A stretch of 64,000 nucleotides of DNA from Constantimarinum furrinae (GCF_014295415.1 NZ_CP052909.1:248001-312000); one strand, 5' to 3'; shown: positions 27,547 through 36,073, counted from the stretch's first letter. Numbers and translations are program-made. The notes: generated from the letters alone by a model not told the origin.

Positions 27547-28344
27547 TTACCGTTTAGTAGCCTTTACTTCAAAAATTAGCGGGTATTTTCTATCCGGAAG
27601 TTCAAACATTCCGGCTACCGTTTCGACCAAGCCGGGAAATATATTGTAGGGAGAGGCATGATGTTCCTTCAAAAAATCGATATGAAATCCGGCGTTGGTT
27701 AGCGAGCTGATCACTTCACCTAAGCCGTGATTCCATCCGTATTCCTTAGAGGATAATTCAGCATTGGTGTCGGCATAGGTCCCCTTATATTCCTCGTAGA
27801 TCGCCTCTTTTTGTTGATAACCATACGAAAGACACGGAGGCGTCTTTGTATAATCGAACATCCAAGCTATGGGATGAAACTCAACAATATAAAAAGTGCC
27901 ACCCGGCTTTAGACGTTCGAAAATGAGCTGTCCCCAGGGATCAAGATCGGGTAGCCAACCTATGGTTCCGTAGCTGGTGAACACTATGTCAAATTGTTCG
28001 ATAATATATGCTGAGGCATCCAGCACATTGCAGCAAACGAACTTCGCATCCTGTCCGAGTTCATGATTGAGTTTTTTAGCGAGTTTAATCGCTTCTTCAG
28101 AAATATCAAGTCCGGTACATTGCGCACCCTTCCTACTCCAACTTAAGGTGTCCTGTCCGAAATGACATTGTAAATGCAACAGCGACTTCCCTGAAACATC
28201 ACCAAGGGCCTGAATCTCGTAATCCTTTAACGATGTCTCGCCCGTCTTAAATCCCTCGAGGTTATAAAAGTCACTCGCAGCATGTATGGCCACTTTTTTG
28301 TTCCAGGTTTCACGATTAGTTTCAAAGGCGTGCTTGAAGTCCAT
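27547..28344 (-). CDS. class I SAM-dependent methyltransferase
   Basis: A 265-residue methyltransferase with the SAM-binding motif I written LLHLQCHFGQDTLSWSRKGA and the acidic ribose-binding LDISEEAIKLAKKL. The Q-C-H in motif I, in place of the usual GCGxG, is a feature of a known subgroup of small methyltransferases. The C-terminus has PLIFEVKATKR. The substrate is not known. A TACTTTTA box (28367-28374) precedes it on the minus strand. Confidence 0.85.
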   Translation of the reverse strand: MDFKHAFETNRETWNKKVAIHAASDFYNLEGFKTGETSLKDYEIQALGDVSGKSLLHLQCHFGQDTLSWSRKGAQCTGLDISEEAIKLAKKLNHELGQDAKFVCCNVLDASAYIIEQFDIVFTSYGTIGWLPDLDPWGQLIFERLKPGGTFYIVEFHPIAWMFDYTKTPPCLSYGYQQKEAIYEEYKGTYADTNAELSSKEYGWNHGLGEVISSLTNAGFHIDFLKEHHASPYNIFPGLVETVAGMFELPDRKYPLIFEVKATKR

Positions 28345-28496
28345 AATACGGCTATAGATTACAGCATAAAAGTAGTAAAAAAGGGTTTAGATGTCGTTTG
28401 TAATAATTTAACATCTAAAGTTAAACAGCGTTAAACTGTATTACAATGCCTTATTTGAGTAGTAGATTTATGTAACTAATTATAAAAACAATCATT

Positions 28497-28655
28497 ATGA
28501 GAGATTTAATTTGGTTGATCGTGGTAATACTAATTATAGGATGGCTGGTAGGTTACTTTGGCTTTGCAGAAAGCGTAGGTAGTCTTATCCATATTTTATT
28601 GGTATTGGCAGTTATTGGTATTCTTTACCGATTAGCTACAGGACGCAGACCTTAA
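28497..28655 (+). CDS. small lmo0937-like membrane protein
   Basis: A 52-residue protein translated from 28497: start MRDLIWLIVVILIIGWLVGY, then FGFAESVGSLIHILLVLAV, and the polar end YRLATGRRP. Two hydrophobic helices and the GSLIHILLVLAVIGILYR/GRRP ending match the lmo0937 family of tiny membrane proteins, whose function is unknown and which are often stress-linked. Together with the small lipoprotein 28 bases downstream it forms a two-gene unit closed by a terminator. Confidence 0.78.
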   Translation: MRDLIWLIVVILIIGWLVGYFGFAESVGSLIHILLVLAVIGILYRLATGRRP

Positions 28656-28683
28656 CTTAGTACTAACTATTAAAACCAACAAA

Positions 28684-28815
28684 ATGAAAAGAGTATTCTT
28701 ATTGTTATTCGCAGCCGGTATATTGAGCACAGGTTTTATGAGCTGCAGAGAGAACAAAACAGTCGCAGACGATGTAGAAGATGTAGTTGACGACGCAGAA
28801 GATGCAATAGATTAA
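28684..28815 (+). CDS. small acidic lipoprotein
   Basis: A 43-residue protein starting MKRVFLLLFAAGILS, with a lipobox-like GFMSC (Cys21), then only 22 residues of very acidic sequence built from short repeats (ADDVEDVVDDAEDAID). After processing it would be a tiny membrane-anchored peptide with about ten acidic side chains. I do not recognise a named family. It follows the lmo0937-like gene and precedes a strong terminator, supporting its reality. Confidence 0.65.
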   Translation: MKRVFLLLFAAGILSTGFMSCRENKTVADDVEDVVDDAEDAID

Positions 28816-28833
28816 TTCTATATCGAATGCAGA

Positions 28834-28866
28834 AAAGCCCTTTTGATTTTTAGAAGGGCTTTTTTT
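28834..28866 (+). terminator. Rho-independent terminator
   Basis: Stem AAAGCCCTT / AAGGGCTTT around an 11-base loop, followed by a T run. It ends the small membrane protein/lipoprotein pair just before the convergent GNAT gene. Confidence 0.88.
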
Positions 28867-28867
28867 A

Positions 28868-29152
28868 TTATACGTTGTATCCGCTTGCCAATAATTCACG
28901 CCATTCGGGATGTCGCTTTACATAAGCTGCCACAAATGGGCAAAGAGGTACTAATTCTTTATCCTCTTCTTTTATTATAGATAAGACTTCCTTGACCAAA
29001 CCGGAGCCTACGCCCTTTCCTTCCAGTTGTTTTGGAACTTCGGTATGCGTTAGATATACCTTATTTTGTGCCCTTATATATTCAATAAAGGCTGTTTGAT
29101 CCTCTATCTTAGTTTCAAATCGTTTCCGTTCTGTATTTTCTGTGATCGTCAT
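28868..29152 (-). CDS. GNAT-type N-acetyltransferase, YjdJ-like
   Basis: A 94-residue minimal GNAT domain: FIEYIRAQNKVYLTHTEVP, the acetyl-CoA loop LEGKGVGSGLVKEVL, and LVPLCPFVAAYVKRHPEW at the end. The small size and motifs match E. coli YjdJ. The start at 29152 (MTITENTERKRF) is preferred to an in-frame ATG at 29182, which lies inside the upstream gene. It follows the YjdI-CDGSH gene by five bases. The acceptor substrate is unknown. Confidence 0.87.
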   Translation of the reverse strand: MTITENTERKRFETKIEDQTAFIEYIRAQNKVYLTHTEVPKQLEGKGVGSGLVKEVLSIIKEEDKELVPLCPFVAAYVKRHPEWRELLASGYNV

Positions 29153-29157
29153 GTAGT

Positions 29158-29571
29158 TTATGAATTGTGCGATCCGTCGCACATTGGTTTATTTCCGCTT
29201 TTTCCGCATCTGCAAAAGGCAGTACTTCTTTTTTTATGCTCCTTGGTACCGTCATCATAAGTGATCTCAATAGCTCCATGAACCAGTAATGGTCCGCCGT
29301 TTACAACTTCTACACGGGTGGTTTCTTCGGAAGGAGTTTCGTCCTTAGGTGACCCGTTTGAATTGAGGTAATAACTCAGTGCACCACTGGGACACTTTTT
29401 TATGGCAGCCATTAGATCTTCCGAACCGGCATTGTTAGGTTGAATCCAGGGTTTGTCCTTAGGCTTAAATACCTCCGGTAGATTTTTCACACAGTTTGCA
29501 GAATGTATACACAATTCCGGCTTCCAAACAACCGTAACTTCTCCATTCGAATATTCTTTAGTCTTTCCCAT
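29158..29571 (-). CDS. iron-sulfur protein: YjdI-type mono-cluster domain fused to CDGSH domain
   Basis: A 137-residue protein with two Fe-S domains. The first (about 1-70) has CIHSANCVKNLPEVF and KKCPSGAL, the divergent 4Fe-4S mono-cluster type of E. coli YjdI. The second (about 85-137) is a CDGSH domain: GPLLVHG, then FCRCGKSGNKPMCDGSH, giving the three-Cys one-His ligand set of a 2Fe-2S cluster. The pair YjdI-YjdJ is retained, since the GNAT gene follows immediately. Redox or cluster-transfer role is likely but not shown. Confidence 0.9.
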   Translation of the reverse strand: MGKTKEYSNGEVTVVWKPELCIHSANCVKNLPEVFKPKDKPWIQPNNAGSEDLMAAIKKCPSGALSYYLNSNGSPKDETPSEETTRVEVVNGGPLLVHGAIEITYDDGTKEHKKRSTAFCRCGKSGNKPMCDGSHNS

Positions 29572-29613
29572 ATTATAAATTTACAAAAATTATACAGGCG
29601 AAAATAGTTTCTG

Positions 29614-29621
29614 TATTTTTA
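29614..29621 (+). promoter_or_regulatory. -7-like promoter element (TATTTTTA)
   Basis: One mismatch to TAnnTTTG, 17 bases before the lipoprotein start at 29639. Confidence 0.35.
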
Positions 29622-29638
29622 CTGAAAAACCATTACTT

Positions 29639-30364
29639 ATGAGATATTTAAGTCTTTTTTTCTGCAGTATTTTATTTTTAACGGGTTGTAAAAATGAAAC
29701 TGCTAAAACTGAAACGTCTACGGAAATTTCAAACACTGAAACGGAAACCGTCTACAAAGTACCGGATAACAAGATTTTATCAACTCCGGAAGCGATCGCG
29801 TATAAATATGGATTGGAACACTGGAATAACGTCAAGGAATTGTCATTTACCTTCAATGTAGATCGTGGCAATAATCATTCTGAGCGAAGTTTTATATGGA
29901 ATCCAAAAACTAATGATGTAGTTTATATAACTGAAGCCGATACGGTAAGATACAATAGGAATGAAAAATTGGACAGTCTGGCTCTTAGTGCCGATAAATC
30001 ATTTATCAATGACAGCTATTGGCTGCTGGCTCCTTATAAACTGGTATGGGACACAGGAACGACTTTTAAGGATACGAAGAATGTTATAGCACCGCTTTCA
30101 AAGCAAAAATTAAATAAGCTTACCCTGGTCTACGCTAATGAAGGAGGATATACACCGGGTGATGCATATGATCTTTACTACGGAAATGATTTCACTATCA
30201 GGGAATGGGTTTTCAGAAAAGGAAATTCGGCAGAACCAAGCATGATCACCACATGGGAGAATATCGAAACTGTAGGAAAGTTGAAATTGACCACCATGCA
30301 CAAGGACAAAACAGGCGAGTTTAAACTGTATTTTACGAATATCTCGGTGGAGCAAGAAATTTGA
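29639..30364 (+). CDS. lipoprotein of unknown function
   Basis: A 241-residue protein with lipoprotein signal (LFLTGCKN), a Thr/Glu-rich linker (about 22-40), and a beta-rich domain with conserved-looking WNNVKELSFTFNVDRG, NDSYWLLAPYKLVWDTGT and GDAYDLYYGNDFTIREW. It resembles uncharacterised flavobacterial lipoproteins (possibly the DUF6503 group); I cannot assign a function. It ends 64 bases before kynU, with a separate -7 box between, so it is probably not part of the kynurenine operon. Confidence 0.72.
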   Translation: MRYLSLFFCSILFLTGCKNETAKTETSTEISNTETETVYKVPDNKILSTPEAIAYKYGLEHWNNVKELSFTFNVDRGNNHSERSFIWNPKTNDVVYITEADTVRYNRNEKLDSLALSADKSFINDSYWLLAPYKLVWDTGTTFKDTKNVIAPLSKQKLNKLTLVYANEGGYTPGDAYDLYYGNDFTIREWVFRKGNSAEPSMITTWENIETVGKLKLTTMHKDKTGEFKLYFTNISVEQEI

Positions 30365-30393
30365 AACCCTCCTCAATAACAAATATTAATTCC

Positions 30394-30401
30394 TATTTTT
30401 G
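30394..30401 (+). promoter_or_regulatory. -7 promoter element of the kynurenine cluster (TATTTTTG)
   Basis: Perfect TAnnTTTG 27 bases before the kynU start codon, at the head of the co-directional gene cluster. Confidence 0.55.
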
Positions 30402-30428
30402 TGTGAAGCCGAAAACAGCACCTAACCC

Positions 30429-31691
30429 ATGTTCCAAAATTCAATAGATTTTGCCCAAAATTGTGATGCAAATGATTCTTTATCGCATTTCAGAGAAAAG
30501 TTTTATATCCCAAAAGACAAGGACGGCAATGAACTCATATACCTTTGCGGAAATTCCTTAGGGCTTCAGCCAAAAAAAACTTCAGAATACCTTAAAAAAG
30601 AGCTGGAAGATTGGGCTGAACTAGGGGTCGAAGGGCATACGGAAGCCGAACATCCCTGGATGCCCTATCACGAATTTCTTACGCAAAGTATGGCCCGAAT
30701 CGTTGGTGCCAAACCCAAGGAGGTTGTAGTCATGAATTCTCTTACGGCCAACCTCCACTTTATGATGGTTTCCTTTTACCGGCCAACGTCCAAACGTTAT
30801 AAGATCGTCATCGAAAGCGATGCTTTTCCCAGTGATAAGTACGCTGTGGAGAGTCAGTTGCATTTTCATGGTTTCGATCCCAGGGACGGACTCATACTTT
30901 GGAAACCCCGCAAAGGAGAAAATTTATGTAGGTTCGAAGATCTGGAGGAAATTATAAAGCAACAGGGCGATACCATAGCACTACTTATGATTGGCAGCAC
31001 CAATTATTACAGCGGGCAAGCATTTCCGCTTAAAAAAATTACAGAACTGGGGCATGCTAACGGTAGTATTGTTGGTTTCGATCTGGCTCATGGCGCAGGT
31101 AATATTCAGCCCAATTTGCATGAAAGCGGTGCCGATTTTGCCGTGTGGTGTACCTATAAATATCTCAACAGTGGTCCGGGAAGTCTTGGGGGATGTTTCG
31201 TTCACGAACGACACGCCAACAATCCAGACATGAAGCGCTTTACCGGCTGGTGGGGACATAACAAACAAACCCGTTTTAATATGCGTCATGAGTTCGAGCC
31301 TATTCCAGGTGCAGAAGGCTGGCAGCTTAGCAATCCGGCAATTTTATCGATGGCCGCCATTCGGGCCTCTCTGGATGTATTTGAAGAAGCCGGATTTGAT
31401 AATCTTAGGGAGAAGGCAGTTAAACTAACCGGTTTTCTTGAATTCCTTATAAAAGAATTAAATGATAACAGAATCCATATTATCACGCCTTCAAATCCTG
31501 AAGAGCGCGGCTGCCAATTGTCGATTCAGGTGAACAGTGCCAATAAAGCCTTACATACCGATCTAACAAAAGCAGGTGTGATTAGCGATTGGCGGGAACC
31601 GGATGTGATTCGAGTTGCTCCGGCACCACTATACAACAGTTTTGTTGATGTGTTCAAATTTGTGGAACAATTGAAAAAAGTGCTCAACTAA
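30429..31691 (+). CDS. kynU: kynureninase
   Basis: PLP enzyme that splits kynurenine or 3-hydroxykynurenine to anthranilate or 3-hydroxyanthranilate plus alanine. The protein (420 residues) has YLCGNSLGLQPKKT at the N-terminus, EHPWMPYHEF, SDAFPSDKYA, GFDLAHGAGN and the PLP lysine Lys244 in WCTYKYLNSGPG. The order kynU-kmo with a one-base gap shows that the main substrate here is probably 3-hydroxykynurenine. Confidence 0.96.
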   Translation: MFQNSIDFAQNCDANDSLSHFREKFYIPKDKDGNELIYLCGNSLGLQPKKTSEYLKKELEDWAELGVEGHTEAEHPWMPYHEFLTQSMARIVGAKPKEVVVMNSLTANLHFMMVSFYRPTSKRYKIVIESDAFPSDKYAVESQLHFHGFDPRDGLILWKPRKGENLCRFEDLEEIIKQQGDTIALLMIGSTNYYSGQAFPLKKITELGHANGSIVGFDLAHGAGNIQPNLHESGADFAVWCTYKYLNSGPGSLGGCFVHERHANNPDMKRFTGWWGHNKQTRFNMRHEFEPIPGAEGWQLSNPAILSMAAIRASLDVFEEAGFDNLREKAVKLTGFLEFLIKELNDNRIHIITPSNPEERGCQLSIQVNSANKALHTDLTKAGVISDWREPDVIRVAPAPLYNSFVDVFKFVEQLKKVLN

Positions 31692-31692
31692 A

Positions 31693-33096
31693 ATGAAGGA
31701 TCAGAACCAGAACATATTAATCATTGGCGCGGGGCTCTGCGGAAGTCTGTTAGCTCTGCGTTTGGCGCAACGAGGATATAACATCACGCTGGTGGAAAAA
31801 CGTCCCGACCTTAGAAAAACCGAACAGGATGCAGGGCGGTCCATAAATCTTGCCCTTAGTGATCGCGGGTTACGGGGTTTACGACTGGCCGGGGTAGAGA
31901 AAGATGCCCTGGAGCTGTGTATTCCCATGCGCGGGAGAATGATCCATGATGCTTCCGGAAATACGTTTTTAAGTCCGTATAGCGGACGGGAAAACGAATA
32001 TATCAATTCTATCTCCAGACCCGGATTGAATATGCTGTTGTTGGATGCGGCAGAAGCCATGGATAACGTGAAACTGGTATTCGGACATGGTTGTAAAAAA
32101 GTGGATCTCGAAAACGCAGCAGCAATTTTTAAGGATTATGAATCGGGGAATGAGGTTCAATATAAGGGTGATATTATTTTAGGTACCGATGGTGCTGGTT
32201 CTTCTGTTCGGCGAAGTATGTACGAACATCGAAAATTCCTATTCAGTTTTTCGCAGCAATGGCTCACTCATGGTTATAAGGAAATAAGTATCCCGCCGGC
32301 GGAAGGCGGAGGATATCGCACCTATAAGGAAGCGCTTCATATATGGCCGAGAGGAGAAGATATGTTAATTGCACTGCCTAATCTCGATGGAAGTTTTACC
32401 GTAACGCTGTTCCTGCCTTATGCGAACAGCGAGTATTGCTTCGACACCCTTACCACGCCCGAAATGGTCCACGAATATTTTAACAAGGAATTTCCCGATG
32501 CAGTGGCCCTTATGCCAAATCTTGCGGAAGAGTTCTTTGGAAATCCCACAGGACCCCTTGGAACCATTAAATGTTCGCCCTGGAGCAGCTATGGAAAAAC
32601 ACTCATACTGGGTGATGCTGCACACGCCATAGTACCTTTTTACGGTCAGGGAATGAACGCTTCATTTGAGGATGTGGTTGTGTTTGATGAAGTTTTAGAC
32701 CGTTTTGAAGGAGATTGGGAAAAGGTATTTCAGGAGTACGAAAAAGTGAGAAAAAAGGATACTGATGCCATTGCCGATCTGGCTGTAGATAATTTCCATG
32801 AAATGAAAGAACATACTGCTAGCGCGCTATTTCAGCAAAAAAGAAAGCTGGAGATCGCCTTCGAATCTGAATTTCCCCAGCACTATCATTCTAAGTATTC
32901 TCTGGTTACTTTTAACGAAGATATTTCGTATTTTCAGGCTATGAAGCAAGGACGGGCCCAGGACAAGGCGATTCTCAATCTTCTGGACGACGGAACGCTT
33001 ACGGAACAGATGACTCTGGATGAAAAGTTGAAATTGGTGAAGCAGACAACTGAAGCCATTTTGCACGACGATGCCGTTGCCAAGAACCTGAATTGA
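31693..33096 (+). CDS. kmo: kynurenine 3-monooxygenase
   Basis: FAD- and NADPH-dependent hydroxylation of kynurenine to 3-hydroxykynurenine. N-terminal Rossmann motif IIGAGLCGSLLALRLA, then RSINLALSDRGLRGL, the second FAD motif LILGDAAHAIVPFYGQGMNASFED, and a C-terminal helical region. Length 467 is normal for the family, although the hydrophobic C-terminal anchor of the mitochondrial enzymes is missing, as in other bacterial forms. It directly follows kynU. Confidence 0.95.
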   Translation: MKDQNQNILIIGAGLCGSLLALRLAQRGYNITLVEKRPDLRKTEQDAGRSINLALSDRGLRGLRLAGVEKDALELCIPMRGRMIHDASGNTFLSPYSGRENEYINSISRPGLNMLLLDAAEAMDNVKLVFGHGCKKVDLENAAAIFKDYESGNEVQYKGDIILGTDGAGSSVRRSMYEHRKFLFSFSQQWLTHGYKEISIPPAEGGGYRTYKEALHIWPRGEDMLIALPNLDGSFTVTLFLPYANSEYCFDTLTTPEMVHEYFNKEFPDAVALMPNLAEEFFGNPTGPLGTIKCSPWSSYGKTLILGDAAHAIVPFYGQGMNASFEDVVVFDEVLDRFEGDWEKVFQEYEKVRKKDTDAIADLAVDNFHEMKEHTASALFQQKRKLEIAFESEFPQHYHSKYSLVTFNEDISYFQAMKQGRAQDKAILNLLDDGTLTEQMTLDEKLKLVKQTTEAILHDDAVAKNLN

Positions 33097-33143
33097 TCTG
33101 AATCATTCCGAAAACATCGTTATAAAAAATTAAAACAGCTAAA

Positions 33144-33569
33144 ATGAGTAATAAAAGCAGATTAGTGGAAGGAAAAGCAAGCCCCAGGGGTGCGTACCCT
33201 CATGTAAAACGGGTGGGGGACTTTATTTTTATTTCGGGAACCAGTTCCCGACTTCCCGACAATAGTTTTGCAGGAGTACATCAGGTGGATGAAATGGGAA
33301 GTATGCATCTAGACATCAGGGAACAAACTAAAGCAGTACTTGAAAATATAAAAGATTATCTCGCAACCGAAGGAGCCACCATGGAAGATGTGGTAGATGT
33401 TACGACGTTTCTGGTAAATATGAATGACTTTGCGGGGTATAACGAAGTCTATGCGCAGTATTTCACTGCAGCAAAGGGTCCGGCCCGAACTACCGTAGCG
33501 GTGCACCAACTCCCCCATCCCAATTTGGTGGTTGAAATAAAAGCGATGGCATATAAGCCCTTGAATTAA
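33144..33569 (+). CDS. RidA-family protein, probable 2-aminomuconate deaminase
   Basis: A 141-residue RidA/YjgF-type protein ([71 protein letters not shown] with the conserved Arg and Glu). Its length and place in a kynurenine cluster match the 2-aminomuconate deaminase of the Pseudomonas nba pathway, which releases ammonia from 2-aminomuconate. The family motif is certain; the specific substrate is inferred from the neighbours. Confidence 0.83.
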   Translation: MSNKSRLVEGKASPRGAYPHVKRVGDFIFISGTSSRLPDNSFAGVHQVDEMGSMHLDIREQTKAVLENIKDYLATEGATMEDVVDVTTFLVNMNDFAGYNEVYAQYFTAAKGPARTTVAVHQLPHPNLVVEIKAMAYKPLN

Positions 33570-33636
33570 GGAAAGGTTTTATATGAATGACCGAATTTCT
33601 TATTGATAAAAAGGAATATGTCTTAGATCAAAAACA

Positions 33637-35082
33637 ATGCAAAAAATACTTAACTTCATAGACGGAGCCTATTGTGAACCTGAAAAGAATATCTGGTTGG
33701 ATAATTACAATCCTTCCAATGGGGAAGTCTATTCAAAAATAGCACGCTCGGGAAAAACAGATGTCGCCAAGGCTTATGAAGCCGCGCGTTCTGCTTTCCC
33801 AATATGGAGCAATACTACCATTGAAGACCGTAGCCGTATACTCTTAAAGATCGCCACCCTTATTGAAAAAAACCTGATTCCGTTGGCCGAAGCCGAATCC
33901 AGAGATAACGGCAAACCATTGAGCCTGGCCATGACCGTGGATATCCCGAGAGCTTCGAGTAATTTTAGGTTTTTTGCCAATGCCATCACTCAATTTGCCA
34001 GTGAGGCACATGAAAGTATAGGGTTAAACACTATGAATTTTACGTTGCGACAACCCATTGGCGTAGTAGGTTGTATTTCTCCCTGGAATCTTCCGTTGTA
34101 CTTATTTACTTGGAAGATCGCTCCTGCCATAGCGGCCGGGAATACTGTGGTCGCCAAACCCAGTGAAGTAACCCCAATGACGGCCTATCTTTTAGGTGAG
34201 ATTTGCAACGAAGCCGGTTTACCAAAGGGCGTACTCAATATCATTCACGGCACGGGACCGGAGGCCGGACAAGCCATTGTGGAACACAAGCACATAAAAG
34301 CCATTTCCTTTACCGGTGGCACAAAAACAGGAGAGCATATTGCTCGTACAGCAGCTCCTATGTTTAAAAAATTATCTCTGGAATTAGGAGGTAAAAATCC
34401 CAATCTCATTTTCGCCGATTGCGATTACGATAAGATGTTGGCTGTAACGGTAAGGTCTTCTTTTGCCAATCAGGGACAGATCTGTCTCTGCGGAAGCAGG
34501 ATCTTTGTCGAAGATTCGATCTACGAAATATTTAAGTCAGATTTTGTCGAAAAAGTTAAAGCGTTGAAAGTTGGAGATCCGTTTAAAACTGAAACAGCTA
34601 TGGGGGCTTTAGTTTCCAAAACACATTTAGAAAAAGTGCAATCGTATATTGCACTCGCTCAAAAAGAAGGCGGGAAGATACTATTTGGTGGAAAGCAATT
34701 GAAGATCGACGGACTCGAAAAAGGATATTACCTTGAACCAACGGTGATCGAAGTATTTGACGACCAATGCAGAGTAAATCAGGAGGAGATCTTCGGACCT
34801 GTAGTTACACTCATGCCGTTTTCTTCGGAGGCAGAGGTTATGCGGATGGCTAACGGGGTACCTTACGGCTTATCTGCTACCTTATGGACCAGTGATATAA
34901 ACCGAACCATGCGGCTTTCAAAACAACTTGAAGCGGGCATCGTCTGGGTAAACACCTGGTTAAACCGTGATCTTAGAACCCCTTTTGGCGGTGTTAAGAA
35001 CAGCGGTGTTGGCAGAGAAGGCGGATTTGAAGCACTGCGCTTTTTTACTGAAGCCAAGAATGTGTGTATAAAATATGAGTAG
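33637..35082 (+). CDS. aldehyde dehydrogenase, probable 2-aminomuconic semialdehyde dehydrogenase
   Basis: NAD-dependent aldehyde dehydrogenase of 481 residues. ISPWNLPLYLFTWKIAPAIAAGN and FTGGTKTGEHIA bind NAD; general base Glu lies in LELGGKNPN and catalytic Cys283 in GQICLCGSR. Sequence type and position between the RidA and ACMSD genes point to oxidation of 2-aminomuconate semialdehyde to 2-aminomuconate, the step just before RidA. The general class is certain; the substrate is from context. Confidence 0.88.
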   Translation: MQKILNFIDGAYCEPEKNIWLDNYNPSNGEVYSKIARSGKTDVAKAYEAARSAFPIWSNTTIEDRSRILLKIATLIEKNLIPLAEAESRDNGKPLSLAMTVDIPRASSNFRFFANAITQFASEAHESIGLNTMNFTLRQPIGVVGCISPWNLPLYLFTWKIAPAIAAGNTVVAKPSEVTPMTAYLLGEICNEAGLPKGVLNIIHGTGPEAGQAIVEHKHIKAISFTGGTKTGEHIARTAAPMFKKLSLELGGKNPNLIFADCDYDKMLAVTVRSSFANQGQICLCGSRIFVEDSIYEIFKSDFVEKVKALKVGDPFKTETAMGALVSKTHLEKVQSYIALAQKEGGKILFGGKQLKIDGLEKGYYLEPTVIEVFDDQCRVNQEEIFGPVVTLMPFSSEAEVMRMANGVPYGLSATLWTSDINRTMRLSKQLEAGIVWVNTWLNRDLRTPFGGVKNSGVGREGGFEALRFFTEAKNVCIKYE

Positions 35083-35101
35083 TTAGGGGTTAGGAGTTAG
35101 G
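35083..35101. repeat. short tandem heptamer repeat (GTTAGGN x3)
   Basis: GTTAGG occurs three times with a period of seven (from 35082, 35089 and 35096) immediately after the dehydrogenase stop codon. The rest of the 74-base gap to the SDR gene is featureless. Confidence 0.6.
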
Positions 35102-35156
35102 AAACAAAGTACTGGGAGCAGGGAATCAATAAATTTTGAATTGAAAAAACGAAAGA

Positions 35157-35942
35157 ATGAATTTAAATCTTACAAATAGAAATGCAATGGTGTGTGGAAG
35201 CACAGCGGGAATAGGAAAAGCTTCGGCACTGCAACTGGCAAAGCTGGGAGCAACCATTACCTTGGTAGCCAGAGATGAAGAAAAACTAAAAACAACATTA
35301 CTGGAACTTCCGTTTCTGGAAGGGCAAAAACACAATTATCTGGTTGCAGATTTTAGCGATCCTGAGGGATTAAAAGAGAAGGTGATCGAGGCAGCCCAGA
35401 ATAAAACCTTTCATATTCTCATTAATAATACCGGAGGTCCGAAAGGTGGTGCCATTTTTGCTGCAGATACCGAAGAATTTACCAGAGCTTTTTCGCAGCA
35501 TTTGATATGCAATCAGATTTTGGTGCAGGCACTTGTTCCCGGGATGAAGGAAACCGATTACGGGAGGATCATCAATATAATCTCTACTTCGGTGAAGCAG
35601 CCTATAGATGGTTTGGGAGTGAGCAATACGATACGCGGAGCTGTGGCGAACTGGAGTAAGACCCTGGCCAACGAATTAGGACAATACGGGATCACGGTGA
35701 ATAATGTGCTTCCGGGATTTACAGCAACCGACCGTCTCGAAGATATCGTATTAAACGCTTCCAAAAAAATGAATAAGACCCAAGCAGAAGCCACAGAATT
35801 TATGAAAGGTTTGGTGCCTGCCAGACGATTCGCACAACCCGGAGAAATTGCCAATGCTGTAGCCTTTCTGGCCAGCGAAGCTGCGAGTTATATCAACGGA
35901 ATTAATTTACCCGTCGATGGCGGGAGAACGAAATCTTTGTAA
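35157..35942 (+). CDS. atypical short-chain dehydrogenase/reductase (SDR)
   Basis: A 261-residue Rossmann-fold SDR with the cofactor motif GSTAGIGKASA (TGxxxGxG type), ILINNTGGPKGG and GRIINIISTS. The catalytic YxxxK is not present: the matching position reads SNTIR (Ser156 to Arg160). A group of SDRs with this change is known; some may not be normal alcohol dehydrogenases. It stands inside the kynurenine cluster, but no step of the canonical route needs an SDR. Its role is open. Confidence 0.85.
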   Translation: MNLNLTNRNAMVCGSTAGIGKASALQLAKLGATITLVARDEEKLKTTLLELPFLEGQKHNYLVADFSDPEGLKEKVIEAAQNKTFHILINNTGGPKGGAIFAADTEEFTRAFSQHLICNQILVQALVPGMKETDYGRIINIISTSVKQPIDGLGVSNTIRGAVANWSKTLANELGQYGITVNNVLPGFTATDRLEDIVLNASKKMNKTQAEATEFMKGLVPARRFAQPGEIANAVAFLASEAASYINGINLPVDGGRTKSL

Positions 35943-35958
35943 CTTTAAGCAATAAAGA

Positions 35959-36073
35959 TGCGTGAGGGATAGAGGTAGGCTACCCTGCCGTCTGCCAGTG
36001 GCAGGAAGGCATGTAGCACCGAAAGCCCGACCCCTCTTACAATCCCTAGGGAGTTGTTGAGGGGGCACGCCCG
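35959..36073 (+). ncRNA. GC-rich structured intergenic element, possible Flavo-1-like RNA
   Basis: Between SDR and ACMSD genes, about 115 bases much richer in G and C than the surroundings and packed with inverted repeats. Outer pairing GCGTG (35960-35964) with CACGC (36066-36070); AGGGAT plus AGAGG (35965-35975) with CCTCT (36033-36037) and ATCCCT (36042-36047); a perfect hairpin GGTAG-G-CTACC (35974-35984); and CTGCC-AGT-GGCAG (35992-36004) extended by TGCC/GGCA. The motifs GAAAGCCCGACCC and GGGCACGCCC recall the Flavo-1 RNA element of flavobacteria, from memory only. Strand is assumed. Confidence 0.5.
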
